A stretch of DNA of 64,000 bases from Carettochelys insculpta (GCF_033958435.1 NC_134137.1:175287501-175351500), one strand, 5' to 3'; shown: positions 23,193-35,240, counted from the stretch's first letter. Translations and numbers: made by a program. Notes: a model not told the origin generated them from the sequence alone.

Positions 23193-24290
23193 ACAGAGAG
23201 GTAGCCAGGTTAGTCTTCACAAAACAAAAAAGCAGTCATGTAGCACTTTAAAGACTAATTAACTAATTTATTAGGGGATGAGCTTTTGTGGGGCAGACCC
23301 ACTTCTTCAGATCTGGTAAGAGTGCTGAAAGTGAACTGGCATGACAAATATATAACAGAGTGATAGAAAACAAAACAAAAACAAAAAATGAAAACTAACA
23401 AATCAGCTGGGGAGAGGCAAAAGGTGGGGAAAAATTATTTATTGCAAGTACCTATTAAGTTAAATGTCTTGCCTGAAATCACTAGGAATATCAAAGATGG
23501 GAAGGCTGTCTTTGTGATGTGCAAGGTAATTGCCATCTCTATGAAGGCCAAGGTGCAAAGTGTCAAATTTGAGAATAAATTCCAAGTCAGATGTCTCCCT
23601 TTGTCATCTGGTGTTAAAGTCTCTTTGTTGTAGGACACAGATTCTCAGATCTGTAATGCTATGGCCTACCCCATTGTAATGCTTACTGACAGGTTTATGT
23701 GTCTTCAGATTCCTAATGTCTGATTTGTGTCCATTCATTCTTTGGCAAAGTGATTGTCTGGTTTATCTGATATACATAGCAGGGGGCATTGCTGGCACAT
23801 GATGGCATATACCACATTAGTGGAAATGCAGGAATATGAGCCCCTGATCATGTAACTGATGTGGTTAGGTCCAATAATGGTTTTTCCACAGTTAATACGT
23901 GGGCAAAGTTGGGAACAGGTTTTGTTGTAGTGCGAAGTTCCAGGATCAGTATTACTGTGGTATGGCCTGTGGTTGCAAGAGAGAATTGCAGTTGTCTCTA
24001 AGAGAGCACAGGCTTCTCACCCAGAGCTTCTCAGAGTGTTGCATCATGTTCCAGTATAGGATGTAGGTTGTTAAGAATGTGCTGGAGGGGTTTGAGTTGG
24101 GGACTACAGCTGATGACAAGCTCTTTTGACCTTCTTGGGCCTATCTGGAAGTAGCTGGTTTCTGTGTATACATCAGGCCCTGTCAATCAGCATCAAGTAG
24201 CCTGGTCAGATGTCTTTGTAGGACCAACCATTGCCCAGGGTTACAGGAAAAGCAACACTATTCACAGATCATTGTCCCAAATACCAAGCT
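23193..24290 (-). mobile_element. Decayed Penelope-like element, minus strand
   Basis: The 3' end lies at 23193-23330. In complement it carries the TCTTTAAAGTGCTAC tail and the GAAGAAGTGGGTCTG phrase typical of this group. Reading the minus strand from about 24290 gives a diverged match to the GIY-YIG region at 27100-27450: a GGACCTAACC..ATCAG stretch, then ATGCCATCATGTGCCAGCAATG, then a CACAAATCAGACATTAG block. Many stops and shifts are present, so no protein can be made. Confidence 0.75.
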
Positions 24291-24739
24291 ATTAAATTCC
24301 TGAAGTTCTACTAATGGCCCTCACTTCATATGTCTAGGTCAGAAAATAGGTTTTTTCTTCATATTTCTAACTTCAAATACAGGAATGACACGTACACAAG
24401 TAGAATATACACATTCAGCAGATTATAATCTCTGAAATATGTTACACACTATATTTTGCATGAAGCATATTTGAATTAGGCGTATTCATATTCAAAAGCC
24501 TATTTCAATAAAGAATATGGGGGGGAGCAACATCAAACCATTAATTAAAGCAGTGGTTTAGGCTATTTTTAATTTCAATTCACCAATTTTAGAGTAGATC
24601 ATTTAACATTTAAAAACATCCTACTAGAGCAAGGCTCCATGAATTTATATGCACCTTTCTGGGGCTCTGGGGGTGTTAACCAACTATAAATAACAAACCA
24701 GAAACTGACTTAAACAGGAGTGAAACTGGCATTTTCAAA

Positions 24740-25070
24740 TCATTTTCACCAACTGGAGATGTCCAAAAATTGAGAGTTAGGCTCAACAAAAATCATGAGG
24801 TTATCTTTAGAATCATGAGATGATGTAAAAATAATAGCTTTCGTGTTCTTTTTCTTTGCCTTCTGCTTTTTGAGCTTTTGGGAGGCACTGAGACCACATT
24901 TTGAAGCTTTCTCCAGAATCAGGAAGGTTAGAAACTTCCTCTTTAAAAAGAAGAAGAAGGAGGAGGAGGAGGAGGAAATGGTCACCTGTGCACTTGACTC
25001 CAGGAGCTGGGATGTTAAGGAAAACAACTATCATGAGACATGACAAAATCACTAGAGATGGCAACACTGT
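24740..25070 (-). repeat. Old interspersed repeat with ATCATGAG motifs and GAG microsatellite
   Basis: The right edge reads, in complement, CAGTGTTGCCATC, followed by TCATGTCTCATGATAG. Inverted relatives (AATCATGAGATGATG) lie near the left edge. A (GAA/GAG)n tract at about 24948-24977 sits inside. The family is not named. Confidence 0.45.
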
Positions 25071-25219
25071 TTTTTCTTCAGTTTAAAGGCTAATTACTTT
25101 CCAGAAGTCTCTTAAACACAACACTACAGTGACTGAGTTGCAGTTCTCACTAGAGAATATTTAAAACCCAACACCAAGAAAACTCCAGATTTGAAAGTTG
25201 AGGGAAAAATAAGTCTTCT

Positions 25220-26340
25220 TGTTGAAATATCCTCACCTGAGGTGCTTGATATGTCCCTGGCCATGGGCTGTGGTGTCTGTGTGTTTCTCCCCACATCTTA
25301 ACCAAAAGCCTTAGGAACTGAGCATTTTAACATCTATGTTGTTTAATTCATGACTTTATTCCCTATCAAGCCCATAGGAGTACTCTATAAAAATCTACTG
25401 TAAAAAATCCCCTTTGAAAAACACCATATAGAACTGTCTAGAATGAAGTAAACAAGAATGACAGAAAATGACAGTTGGTGTAAATATTTATGAGGGGCAG
25501 TTAATATGTATAAGTTACAGTTTGAAATCCTAATAGTTAGTTGGTTAGTTTTGGATATATACTAAATATGTAACATATAGCTTTCCTCAGTTGCTGTGGC
25601 AACCAAAATGCAACATGGACTTCAAACAGGTCCTCACAGGCCCTATAAAGTTAGGAGCTTGAGGCCCTTGCACTCACTCCTTCTGGGGACCTGGACCTGG
25701 ACTGAGCTGAAATCACTGAAGAGCTGAAGAAGAAAGAAGAAAAGAAGGTGACAAGCTTCGTGTCAGTCATCGTACCCCAGCCGCCAAGGGACGTCGAAGA
25801 CCCAAAGAGGACGCCTTCAGGAACTCGGACTTTGCGCCCATAGTCATTGAGGGACTAAGAAGAGCTCCTGATGGCCACTATTTTGAAGGCTCCGGTTTTT
25901 CCTGAAGGGTTTGTTCCAGCAGGTGACGCCACCTAACGAGCGCGCACCCTGTGACAGAGACAAACCGCAGCAGCGGTCCTGCCCTTCTCCTCCTCGACCA
26001 TTGCCGTGGCCGGTGGGGAGAACTAAGGGCATTCTGAAATCAGTACAAATTTGTTTGCTTATCTGCAAATTTGTTACAGGAGGTTTTTGTATCCCAAGTT
26101 GGTTCTTTTCCTCCTGGTTCTTTTCTTCAATCCTCTTTCCTGTCAGGCCTAGCGTGGCGCTGTAAAAACGCGCCTGTGCAGCCATACTTTCCTAGCTCCT
26201 GAAAGAAGTGATTGCAGGCCCAGCACCTGGAAACTGAGCTAAGGAAGCAGAGGTAACAATCAAATGTATTTGTAATGACCTGGTTAATGTGTGTATTTTA
26301 CACATGTTGTTGTATCTTTGCTTGCTGCTGGATGTGCTAA
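25220..26340 (+). mobile_element. LTR-like element X, truncated copy A
   Basis: Similarity to copy B (56848-59298) starts at the same base, TGTTGAAA, while the upstream flanks differ, which fixes the 5' border. A TATA box lies at 25644-25649 and aligns with the one in copy B at 57298-57303. Downstream the two share the GACGCC.CC..ACGAGCGCGC block and the GTCAGGCCT..CG.GGCG..TAAAA.CGCGCCTGTG block. The copy stops at the Penelope-like relic that begins about 26337-26355. It is possibly a solo LTR or the promoter region of a retroelement; the class is unproven. Confidence 0.65.
25644..25649 (+). promoter_or_regulatory. Putative TATA box of element X copy A
   Basis: TATAAA occurs at the same place in both copies of element X (here and at 57298), with a purine-rich GAAGAAAGAAG stretch starting about 85-110 bp downstream in each. 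Conservation between copies supports a promoter role, but no transcript evidence is available. Confidence 0.5.
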
Positions 26341-27721
26341 CCAATAGCAGCAACGCATTATAGGTCTCTCACTCGTCCACTAACACCACGGCTCTATTTA
26401 TGCTACATTGACGACATCTTCATCATCTGGACCCATGGGAAGGAGACTCTGGAGGAATTCCACTGGGACTTCAACAACTTCCACCCCAACATCAAGCTCA
26501 GCCTGGACCAATCTACACAGGAGATCCACTTCCTTGACACTACCGTGCTTATACACAATGGACACATCAGTACCACCCTGTACCGTAAACCCACTGACCG
26601 CTATGCCTACCTTCATGCCTCCAGCTTCCATCCCAGACACACCACACGATCCATCATTTACAGCCAAGCACTTAGATATAACCACATTTGTTCCAACCCC
26701 TCCGACAGAGACAAACACCTACAGGATCTGCACCAAGCATTCTTGAGACTGCAATACCCACCTGAGGAAGTGAGAAAACAAATCAACAGAGCCAGATGTG
26801 TGCCACGAAGCCTCCTGCTACAGGACAAGCCCAAGAGAGAAACCAACAGAACACCACTAGCCATCACCTACAGTCCTCAGCTAAAACCTCTACAGCGCAT
26901 CATCAGGGATCTACAACCCATCCTGGACAATGATCCCACACTTTCACAGGCCTTGGGAGGCAGACCTATCATTGCTCACAGACAACCTGCCAACCTAAAA
27001 CAAATCCTAACAAGCAACTATACACCGCACCACAGTCATTCTATCTCAGGGACCCATCCATGCAACAAACCTTGTTGCCAGCTCTGCCCACATATACACA
27101 CCAGCAACATCATTACAGGACCTAACCGGATCAGCCACACCATCGTGGGTTCATTCAGCTGCACATCTACCAATGTAATTTATGCCATCATGTGCCAGCA
27201 ATGCCCCTCTGCCATATACATCGGACAAACTGGACAGTCTCTACGTAAAAGAATAAATGCACACAAATCAGACATCAGAAATGGCAATATACAAAAACCC
27301 ATAGGAGAGCACTTCAATCTCCCAGGACACACAGTAGCAGATTTAAAAGTAGCTATCCTGCAGCAAAGAAATTTCAAGACCAGACTCCAAAGAGAAATTG
27401 CTGAGCTACAATTCATCTGCAAATTCAATACCCTCAGCTCAGGATTAAACAAAGACTGTGAATGGCTGGCTAAATACAAAAACAGCTTCCCCTCTCTTGG
27501 AGTTCACACCTCCAGATCTACTGATGACAATACAACTCAGCCTTCCTGACTGAGCTAACCTCGTTATCCCCAGCCTTGCTCTGGCCTATTTATACCTGGC
27601 CTTGCAGCTTTCCAGGACGAGCATCTGAAGAAGTGACTTAACTCAAGAAAGCTCATGCTCTAAACTTTTCTGTTAGTCTATAAGGTGCCACAGGACCCTT
27701 CGTTGCTGCTATTGTTGTTAG
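26337..27721 (+). mobile_element. Penelope-like element, 5'-truncated, RT plus GIY-YIG
   Basis: The segment carries the C-terminal part of the reverse transcriptase and a GIY-YIG endonuclease, the hallmark pair of Penelope-like elements. The non-coding 3' end (about 27550-27700) contains GAAGAAGTGACTTAACTC and CTGTTAGTCTATAAGGTGCC, matching other Penelope ends here. An imperfect inverted repeat links 26337-26355 with 27701-27721. Confidence 0.88.
26388..27549 (+). pseudogene. Penelope-like RT/GIY-YIG polyprotein, N-terminally truncated but open
   Basis: From about 26388 the frame reads RLYLCYIDDIFIIW, containing the YIDD catalytic box of Penelope reverse transcriptases, then a KPTDRYAYLHASSFHP region. 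From about 27170 follows the GIY-YIG nuclease, seen as YAIMCQQC, YIGQTG (the YIG half), RKRINAHKSDI, and GEHFNLPGH. A Cys/His-rich CNKPCCQLCPH stretch precedes it, as in this group. The whole preserved part is open to the TGA at 27547-27549, yet the RT N-terminus is missing, so the encoded protein cannot be complete. The good frame suggests a fairly young insertion. Confidence 0.85.
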
Positions 27722-27740
27722 TGGCTCCACTCAGAGATCT

Positions 27741-27952
27741 AGTAAAAGCTTAGTTATCTGGCACCAGGATAACTGGTACACTGTGTTAACCAGTATGCTA
27801 TAGGCCAGCTGCCTGCTGCGGGGCTGGCTGACTGGCCAGGTGAGGCTGCTGTGGGGCCAGCTGACCATGGGCCCCACTCCAATATCCAGCATATTTGATT
27901 ATTCAGCACCCTCAGGTCCCTGGGGCTGCCAGATAAGAGAGATTTTACTGTA
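27741..27952. mobile_element. Short TIR element, Tigger/mariner-like ends
   Basis: Left AGTAAAAGCTTAGTTATCTGGC and right (inverted) ACAGTAAAATCTCTCTTATCTGGC are imperfect inverted repeats. The interior is G+C-rich and non-coding. The superfamily call is tentative. Confidence 0.5.
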
Positions 27953-28161
27953 TTAACTTAGTGCAATATTTACTCAGTTGATACTTAAGTATAGGAGCCA
28001 CCTTATTCAGGACTACACAGTTTATATGCATTGACTCAGAGAGTACAACTGGGGCATGGATCAACATTATGTCACTCTCCCTGTCAACGCCCAGCCCAAA
28101 CTGGGGAAGCTAATGATACAACCAATGGATCAAATTCTGTGATGGATGCTGGTCATATGAT

Positions 28162-28291
28162 AAATCTGATGAAGCGGGTCTTTGCCCACGAAAGCTTATG
28201 CTCCAAAATATCTGTTAGTCTATAAGGTGCCACAGGACTTCTTGTTGTTCTCAAAGATACAGACTAACATGGGTACCTTTCTGATAATTTC
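28162..28291 (+). mobile_element. Penelope-like element 3' end
   Basis: It carries CTGATGAAGCGGGTC, GCTCCAAAATATCTGTTAG, then ATACAGACTAACATGGGTAC. It is close to the 3' end at 16525-16660. It is a truncated copy without coding sequence. Confidence 0.75.
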
Positions 28292-29590
28292 CTTGAAGAA
28301 AATTTTCATAGGTGTTCCACATAAAAAATATTATTTGCTGGGTTCCGTGGTCTCAGAAAGTTTAAGAAACACTGGTTTAGTGGACAGGCTACAGGCCCTG
28401 AAGGACCTGAGTTCTACCTTCCTCATGGATTTCCTGTATGTTCTCAAGCCAGTATCTCAGGGACAGAATTTAGATACCCAAAGATACAGCTAGGCTTCTA
28501 GTGGGGTTTACAAAGCATCTAACCATCTAAGCACTTTTGAAAATCCAACAAGGTGCCTAAATAACTTTAAAAATCTGACATCCTCTCAGCGCCCCACCTG
28601 TACTGTGAGGATACGAGCCCTGCTCTACCTTTCAGAGGAGCTATGAGGAGAAATAAGTTAAACGCTGCAAGGTGCTCAGATACTATGATGTGGGCCCCAG
28701 GGCAAGGTGGGAGGGGCAGCCAGCTCTGCACCCTGGAGGGAAGGAACTGGGGGGTGTAGTGGAAGAGGTGAGGAAGTGCTGAGGCATAGGGCATTCGACC
28801 CTCCACTCTGCCCTGACCATGGCACTGGCCTCTCCCCCACCCCCCAGTGCTGCCACAACAATTCAAAGGGTCCAGAGCTCCAGCCACCATTAATGCTACT
28901 TTGGAGATGGAGCTCTGGGCCCACTGGGGCAATTGCCCCCTTCGCGCCCCCCCACACCCACGCCATCAGCGGATCTGGGGCACTCTGTCTTCAGCACTCT
29001 TCCCTCCCTTTCTCCCCCCCTGCCCGAGGGATTTCTGTTTTCCAGGCTCTTTGAATAATGTCCACGCTCTTCATCTAATTGCAAGCCCTTTCTTATCTGA
29101 ACCACCCCGCCTCAATGTACCAACTCACACTCCCACTCAGCTGATGCAACAGCCAAGAGCTACGCCTGCCACTGGGACATGCACTGCATGCAGAGTGCTC
29201 TTGTACAAAATTCAGAGGGGGCCGGAGCACACACCAAGCAGGCAGCCAAAAATGTGTCTCTCACATCCCACGAGTGCCCAGTCTAGGTGGGGGTATTCAG
29301 CTGTACAGATTTGTGTATGGGTCTCTCTCACAGGTGCAATGGGCCAGGGCAGACTCAGCCTCCCCTAGCCGTGATGTGGCCACCAGACTCCGAGCTGTGG
29401 CATTTGGTGGGGGAAGTTTTTGCTTGATTATACCCAATACAGGTTCCAGGGCAGTGGAGAAGGCAGTATTTCTTGATCCTTATGTGCTGTACAGCTTCCT
29501 GGCTTTGTCAAAGTACTGCACGGGGTCTTTGCAGGGGGTTAAGGCAAAACATCACATTTATTGGCAGTACATACATCAATCTCTATTTTA
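28292..29590. other. No gene seen; decayed repeat-like wording
   Basis: Frames up to 174 codons overlap on both strands without any domain. A phrase at 28910-28980 (GGGCAATTGCCCCC then CGCCATCAGCGGATC) is typical of decayed interspersed DNA, but the family is not identified. Confidence 0.45.
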
Positions 29591-29770
29591 TCACATCATC
29601 ATCATCATCATCATCATCAATAACCGTGGGCTCAGCGCCCATTGGTGTCTGATGCCTTTCTCACTATTTCTTTCCATCTTTCCCTGTCCGGTGCGGAGTG
29701 GCTTAGTTTCTGTAGATCAGCTCCGCACCAATCTGCTATATCAATTTTTGTCACATGCATATGATATATT
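29590..29770 (-). repeat. LINE 3' end with (TGA)n tail, minus strand
   Basis: A (CATCAT)n tract at about 29597-29620 (that is, TGATGA on the minus strand) is joined to TAACCGTGGGCTCAGCGCCC and a conserved-looking block to about 29760. A triplet tail after a 3' UTR is typical of several non-LTR retrotransposons. The clade is not assigned. Confidence 0.5.
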
Positions 29771-30290
29771 ACACTTACGCACTTACTCACACACATAAGC
29801 ACACTCCGTCTTGTTGTTACCCATTAGCTGCTCCCCCTAACTTCAGTGAGCAAGTGAGTTAGATGGGGGAGGGGTGGAGGCGGGCTTCAGCTGATCCATA
29901 TCGATGATCCGCTGTCAACAAGATGAGACCTGGATCCCCCTGCTACACACCATAGATGCAAATCTACACAAGTTACTCATCCCATCCATATGCAAAACCC
30001 TGTGCACTCTCTGCAGGGTTTGGGCATCTCTACACGGTTGTTAAAACGCTCCTTATTGCTGTTCAGGTGCCCCATGTACAGTTTCATGAGCCAGGACTGC
30101 AAGCAATAGGCTGGGTCTCTCAGGGTCACAATGGCCATTTCCATTGGCCGTCTTCCCTGTAATCTAGAGGTCTGGAAAGAAAATCCTCACCTGCAGCTTT
30201 CTCTGTGAGTCAGTGATCCTGAAGATGCTTGTGTAACACACCTTTCCAGATCACCCCACGTCAAGGTCTGTGAAACACCCCGGTGATTCA
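29771..30290. other. No gene seen
   Basis: Anonymous non-coding DNA. Confidence 0.5.
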
Positions 30291-30400
30291 CAGTGCTGTA
30301 ACTAGCTAATTTTACACCTGAGGTATGAATATAAAATTGTGCCCCCTCATATATTCATAGCAGTTATTTCATAGAAAAAGGGAAAATACATAAATAATAA
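30291..30400 (-). mobile_element. hAT-like element end, copy 1
   Basis: It begins CAGTGCTGTAACTAGC and continues with a 100-bp stretch that recurs in reverse complement at 37330-37445 and 39996-40112. The CAGTG start is typical of hAT ends. Confidence 0.6.
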
Positions 30401-31218
30401 TCATGATAATAAAAATGTTTTAGTTATGAGAATTGCATAATCAATTAATACATATATATCTTAATACATATAATTATAATATGATGCACACATATAATCT
30501 CTATATTAATACATCTAATTATAAAATATCACCATGTCAGGTACTATTAGGTATTTATTCAGGAAGGCGCAGCAGCCACGCATGACCAACCTCCGTCAGA
30601 AGGGGGAGGAGCTCTCTGGCTGCCCTACACCTACGTGGTGACCCGTCGGACAGACACATGCATGTGCGCTAGCCAACTCATAGCCTGCACAGGACGTCAA
30701 AACAAGTCATCAGAAATGCTGCCCACCCCTGCATGGTACAAATGGAACAACTGCTTCTGTCTCTTTTTCTCATGCAGGTGTTGCATTGCCTGTAGAGCCT
30801 GTTCCTCAGGCCGCATTCTGAAATGTGTCATGTCAGATGTCTACGTTTGTGCAAATCTCATAACTCAGTGGCCCCTTAGCTATGCGCCCAAGGCAAGTAC
30901 CTCGCTCTCCTCGCCCTTGTTACAGCCCTGGTTAATTCACAAGTGTCTGCAGCAACTGACCAGTAACATTTGGGAGTCTCCAGCTTCCACACAGAAACTG
31001 CCACATGCTTCTCCACCGACAGGGCAGCTCTCATTTGGGTGTTGTGCACTGCAATTCAGTAGCTAACTCAGCACTCAGCTCCAGGAATGTTGCTTCACAC
31101 ATCATAAACTTCTGCAGCTACTGGTCTTCATCCCACGCCTGCATGACAATGAAATCCCACCAATCAGTGCTGGTTTTCCTAGTCCAAAAGCACCACTCGG
31201 CCATGAACAGCTGTTCAG
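30401..31218. other. No gene seen; second hAT-end-like phrase
   Basis: A+T-rich to 30540, then mixed. The phrase CTCGCCCTTGTTACAGCCCTGG near 30914-30935 resembles a hAT end (its complement starts CCAGGGCTGTAAC), as does one near 37185-37212. Confidence 0.45.
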
Positions 31219-31221
31219 TTA

Positions 31222-31931
31222 GGCTGCGTCTACACGTGCACGCTACTTCGAAGTAGCGGCAGTAACTTCGAAATAGCGCCCGTCACGTCTACACGTGTTG
31301 GGCGCTATTTCGAAGTTGAAATCGACGTTAGGCGGCGAGACGTCGAAGTCGCTAACCCCATGAGCGGATGGGAATAGCACCCTACTTCGACGTTCAACAT
31401 CGAAGTAGGGACGTGTAGACGATCCGCGTCCCGCAACATCGAAATAGCGGGGTCCTCCATGGCGGCCATCAGCTGGGGGGTTGAGAGATACTCTCTCTCC
31501 AGCCCTTGCGGGGCTCTGTGGTCACCGTGGGCAGCAGCCCTTAGCCCAGGGCTTCTGGCTGCTGCTGCTGCAGCTGGGGGTCCGTGCTGCATATACAGGG
31601 TCTGCAACTAGTTGTTGGCTCTGTGTATCTTGCACTGTTTAATGAAAGTGTGTCTGGGAGGGGCCCTTTAAGGGAGCGACTTGCTGTTGAGTCCGCCCCG
31701 TGACCCTGTCTGCAGCTGTGCCTGGCTCCCTTATTTCGATGTGTGCTACTTTGGCGTGTAGACGTTCCCTCGCTGCGCCTATTTCGATGTTGGGCTGAGC
31801 AACGTCGAAGTTGAACATCGACGTTGCCAGCCCTGGAGGACGTGTAGACGTTATTCATCGAAATAGCCTATTTCGATGTCACAACATCGAAATAAGCTAT
31901 TTCGAAGTTGGGTGCACGTGTAGACGTAGCC
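31222..31931 (+). mobile_element. 710-bp Harbinger-type MITE, copy 3
   Basis: It has the same 710-bp length and orientation as copy 1, with about ten mismatches by eye. The ends are GGCTGCGTCTACACGTGC and GCACGTGTAGACGTAGCC. The left flank is TTA (31219-31221); the right flank reads TAC, so the target duplication is imperfect or mutated. The CG-rich subterminal motif arrays are intact. Confidence 0.88.
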
Positions 31932-31934
31932 TAC

Positions 31935-34107
31935 AGGCCAAATACAATGATGGATTGCCACCGTCCATATTATACATACTGTCAGGCTCCTCCGAGTCTT
32001 CTTCCCCGGTCAGTAATTTCAAGACGATCTCTGCTGCCATAAGCAAGGGTCTCACGACAGTGAACAGAGCATGTGAGAGTAGTGCAAGAGCCATTCCTTC
32101 TCACTGCAGATGCTGGACTGCACCACAGAGAATGGAGGTTGGAAAAAGGCTATGAAAGGATGCCAGAAGCCCCTGAACAAAGCAGCAACTGACAGGACAT
32201 TCTGCGTGGTCCCAAGTTGCCCTGCACTCTGTTCTGCAGTCCCACAACACCTAGTGACAGGTGGTGTTCCCAGGCTCTGTGGGATACCTACCCACAGTGC
32301 ATTGCTCTTGCTGTCGGTGGAGGAGCTCTCAATGTGAACACAATCTGCCGACAGAGGGGGTAAGTGTGAACACACCTTGGCAACTTTGCCGTTTTCGATT
32401 TCTCTGTGTCAACATTAGTCTCCTCAATAAAACTTGTTAGTGTAGACACAGCCTAATTCTTTCCCTAAATTGCACGGGGATTCTGGGTACCTCATCCAGA
32501 GGGATGGTTCTTCTGAGTGGCAGTATGTTGCAGATCCTACAGCCTCTTGTGGAGTTAGCCCCCTGGTTCTCTGCCTCAGTTCCCCATCAGTAACATGGGG
32601 ATAGCAACACCTCACCAGATTGCTACAAGGGTAAGTATATTAAAAAATCAGGGTGTACTCAGACGCTGTGCTGGCATATTTTACATGGCTTCTAAGATAA
32701 AGATGACACCTCTGCTTCTGTCCTGTGAAGTTCAAGGTGTCTGACTCAAAGATTCCAGTCTTGGCCTATCTCTAGTCCTAGCAGTATGTTCCTAGTCCGA
32801 CATCGCATTCCCGTGGTGCTTTCTATAAACAATGTATCTTTTACCCATGTGTCTTGTACCACAAAGAAGCATATGGCTCAGGCCATAAATTGTGGTAGCA
32901 GCTACCATAGCAGTACTGCCTACTGCCTACTCTAGAAATAAAGGTATCCTATTCTTGGCCATGGGAATTATACACTTGCACTGGAAGAGGAACCTACCTG
33001 CCATTAGAGCACTGGGTCGCTGCCCAGGGTCCAGGATCCCAGGGCCGTAAGCATGTTTCAGGGTGTCCATTAAACAAAGCCAGCATTAGACTTGCTGGGG
33101 GCCAAGGCCCTGTAAGAGGCAACTGGTGGAGGGAATCTAGGGCACCAGCTACCTGCTTCTACCCCAGCCTCTCCCCCACAATGCTCCTGCTCTGCCCATG
33201 CCCCTCCCTCTCCCTGCCCATGCCCCTCCCCCTCCTTGCCCATGCCACACCCTCTTCCCACCCCTGTTCTGCCTCCACCTGCCTCTTCCCACAGAAGTAC
33301 TGCATCCAGTGGTTTCAGGGCACTGCCCCACCATCACCAGTGCCGTGTGGCCTAGGCCTAGGAGTAGTGCGAGGTAGGAAATTCACATGCCTCTCAGGAC
33401 ATACAGCTCCAGGGTAGAAACAGGACTGGCCCCGCGCTCATCAGAAGCAGCGCAGTGCTGATGGTGAGTATATGGGGAAGTGACACTGCGGGGTTCATGT
33501 GTCCCCCTGTGCTCCTCTCACACATTGCCTACAGGTCCTGTGGCCTGGGGCCCCAGGCAAGGGTGCTGCCTGCTACTTCTAACACCAGTCCTGGCTTTTA
33601 TACGTAGAAAAACAGTTGTTGTGGTTCAAATGGGCCCTGGTGTTTTTATAACATATTGGAGTAGACTCAGAAAAAAAGGTTGAGAACTTAGAGGACCTCT
33701 AGCCAAGGTATTTTCAAGAATAAAAGACATAACTTTTTGGTTTTTAAAAAAAACACAATCCCCCTTTTTGAAAAATGAATTTCAAAGCATGATTCACACT
33801 CTCAAACAGAAAATAACCAGATACACAAAAAGCTGTTATAACAATCTTTTATTAAAATATCATTATACATTAAGTTTTGTTCATTTGTTGTTTATATATT
33901 CTAGGCAAATAATCTAAAGTATCATATTTTTGTAAAAGCATTAGAAAGTTTCATGTGCAAATTCCAGGGGAGAACAGACTCCTATATTTAAAACCATCAC
34001 AGTTTGTTACATCAAATACAGTATTTACATACAGCCCTTTTTTTCATTCAGCTTTAACATATCAGGCCTGAGTCAATTGAGGTGGATGTTTTTCTGAAGA
34101 GACCAAT
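31935..34107. other. No gene seen; MIR relic and small repeats
   Basis: A minus-strand MIR relic lies at about 32565-32645 (CTCTGCCTCAGTTCCCCATC wording). A transposon right end (GTTAGTGTAGACACAGCC followed by TAA) ends at about 32453, without a matching left end. A short minisatellite of CCTGCCCATGCCCCTCCC units lies at about 33190-33250. No coding region is supported. Confidence 0.5.
32565..32645 (-). repeat. MIR SINE relic
   Basis: CTCTGCCTCAGTTCCCCATC then AACATGGGGATAGCAACACC is the complement of the MIR core (GGAACTGAGGCAGAG). It is short and diverged. Confidence 0.7.
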
Positions 34108-34548
34108 GGGCCACATCTATACGAGCACCTTCTGTTAACAGGACTGGTCTCTTGCCAACAAAACCCACGGAGTGTCTACACAGCTAAGGCACGCTGATGA
34201 GAGTGTGTTGACAAAATCCAGCTCTTCACCCAGCAGAGTTATACCTCTCCACATTCGGGTATAGAGCTTCTGTCGACAGCGTTCTGTCAACAGAGTGCCA
34301 GTATAGACATGTCTGTCAACAGGAGGGTTTCCAGTTCCCTGGGCATCCCTGTTTGCAGAGCTTCCAGTCAGCCACTCTGTAGAGAGAAGGCCAGGCAGCC
34401 TGGCTGCTGTCTGTCAACAGAGCAGATTGCTCTTTCAAACTCCTTGTATGTGTAGCTGCAATCTGTCAACCAAGGTCCTGCCAGGAAACCTCTGCCAAAA
34501 GTGACATATGTCAGCGGAGGCTTCCCATGGGGACATAGTCATGGAGTT
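34108..34548. mobile_element. Decayed TIR element with CTGTCAACAGA motifs
   Basis: Many copies of CTGTCAACAG/CTGTCGACAG occur, with end-like sequences GGGCCACATCTATACGAG on the left and, inverted, CCATGACTATGTCCCCATGG on the right. It is related in wording to 16985-17580. Confidence 0.55.
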
Positions 34549-34749
34549 AGGGCACAAGTCCTATTAACTTGAATGGAGGCACTTCAGCGTTTTCAGCTCC
34601 TTTGACAATCCCCGGATAAAGGGAAATATGGAGTTTGAATTTAGAATTTTAATCATTGAATAATTTTTCTGAATTCCAAAATACACCTGGTACTGGGGGG
34701 GTAGTGGGAGAACATCATTTGTTGAAATACAGTATTTATTTACCAACTC

Positions 34750-35240
34750 AAATACTCAGGCTCATCCTTGGAATATCATGGAAGGGCAGAGTGACCAACA
34801 CCACCGTCCTCGAGCAAGCTGGAATCCCAACCATGCACACCCTCCTCAGGCAGCATCGGCTCCGCTGGCTTGGCCACGTCCACAGGATGAATGATGGAAG
34901 GATTCCAAAAGACATCCTGTATGGTGAGCTAGCCTCTGACAAAAGACCTCCCGGATGCCCCCAGTTGCGCTACAAAGATGTCTGCAAGAGAGACGTCAGA
35001 GAGGTAGACATCGAGCTGGACAACTGGGATGAACTAGCAGACGACCGCAGCAGATGGAGGCAGGGGTTACACAAGGGCCTTCCGAAGGGCGCGATGAGGA
35101 TCAGACAGCTAGCAGAGGAGAAGCGAGCGCACAGAAAGCACACTAAGGACTTGCCAGACACCCACCACATCTGCAAGAGATGCAGCAAGGACTGTCACTC
35201 TCGTGTGGGTCTTCATAGTCACAGTAGATGCTGTAAATGA
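34750..35240 (+). pseudogene. Non-LTR retrotransposon ORF2, C-terminal fragment
   Basis: The frame reads LRLILGISW near 34752, then HRLRWLGHVHRMNDGRIPKD, then GKRP/DKRPPGCPQLRYKDVCK, and ends with CKRCSKDCHSRVGLHSHSR, a CCHH-type finger. This order is the C-terminal tail of a LINE endonuclease/reverse-transcriptase polyprotein. The RT catalytic core is absent because of 5' truncation. Only about 160 residues belong to the element; the first 30 or so codons of the open frame are flanking DNA. Which LINE clade it belongs to is not settled by this piece alone. Confidence 0.8.

Noticed and set aside
26545..27549. 334-codon frame as a host GIY-YIG nuclease gene
   Set aside because: The upstream YIDD reverse-transcriptase box and the repeated 3' end mark it as a Penelope-like element.
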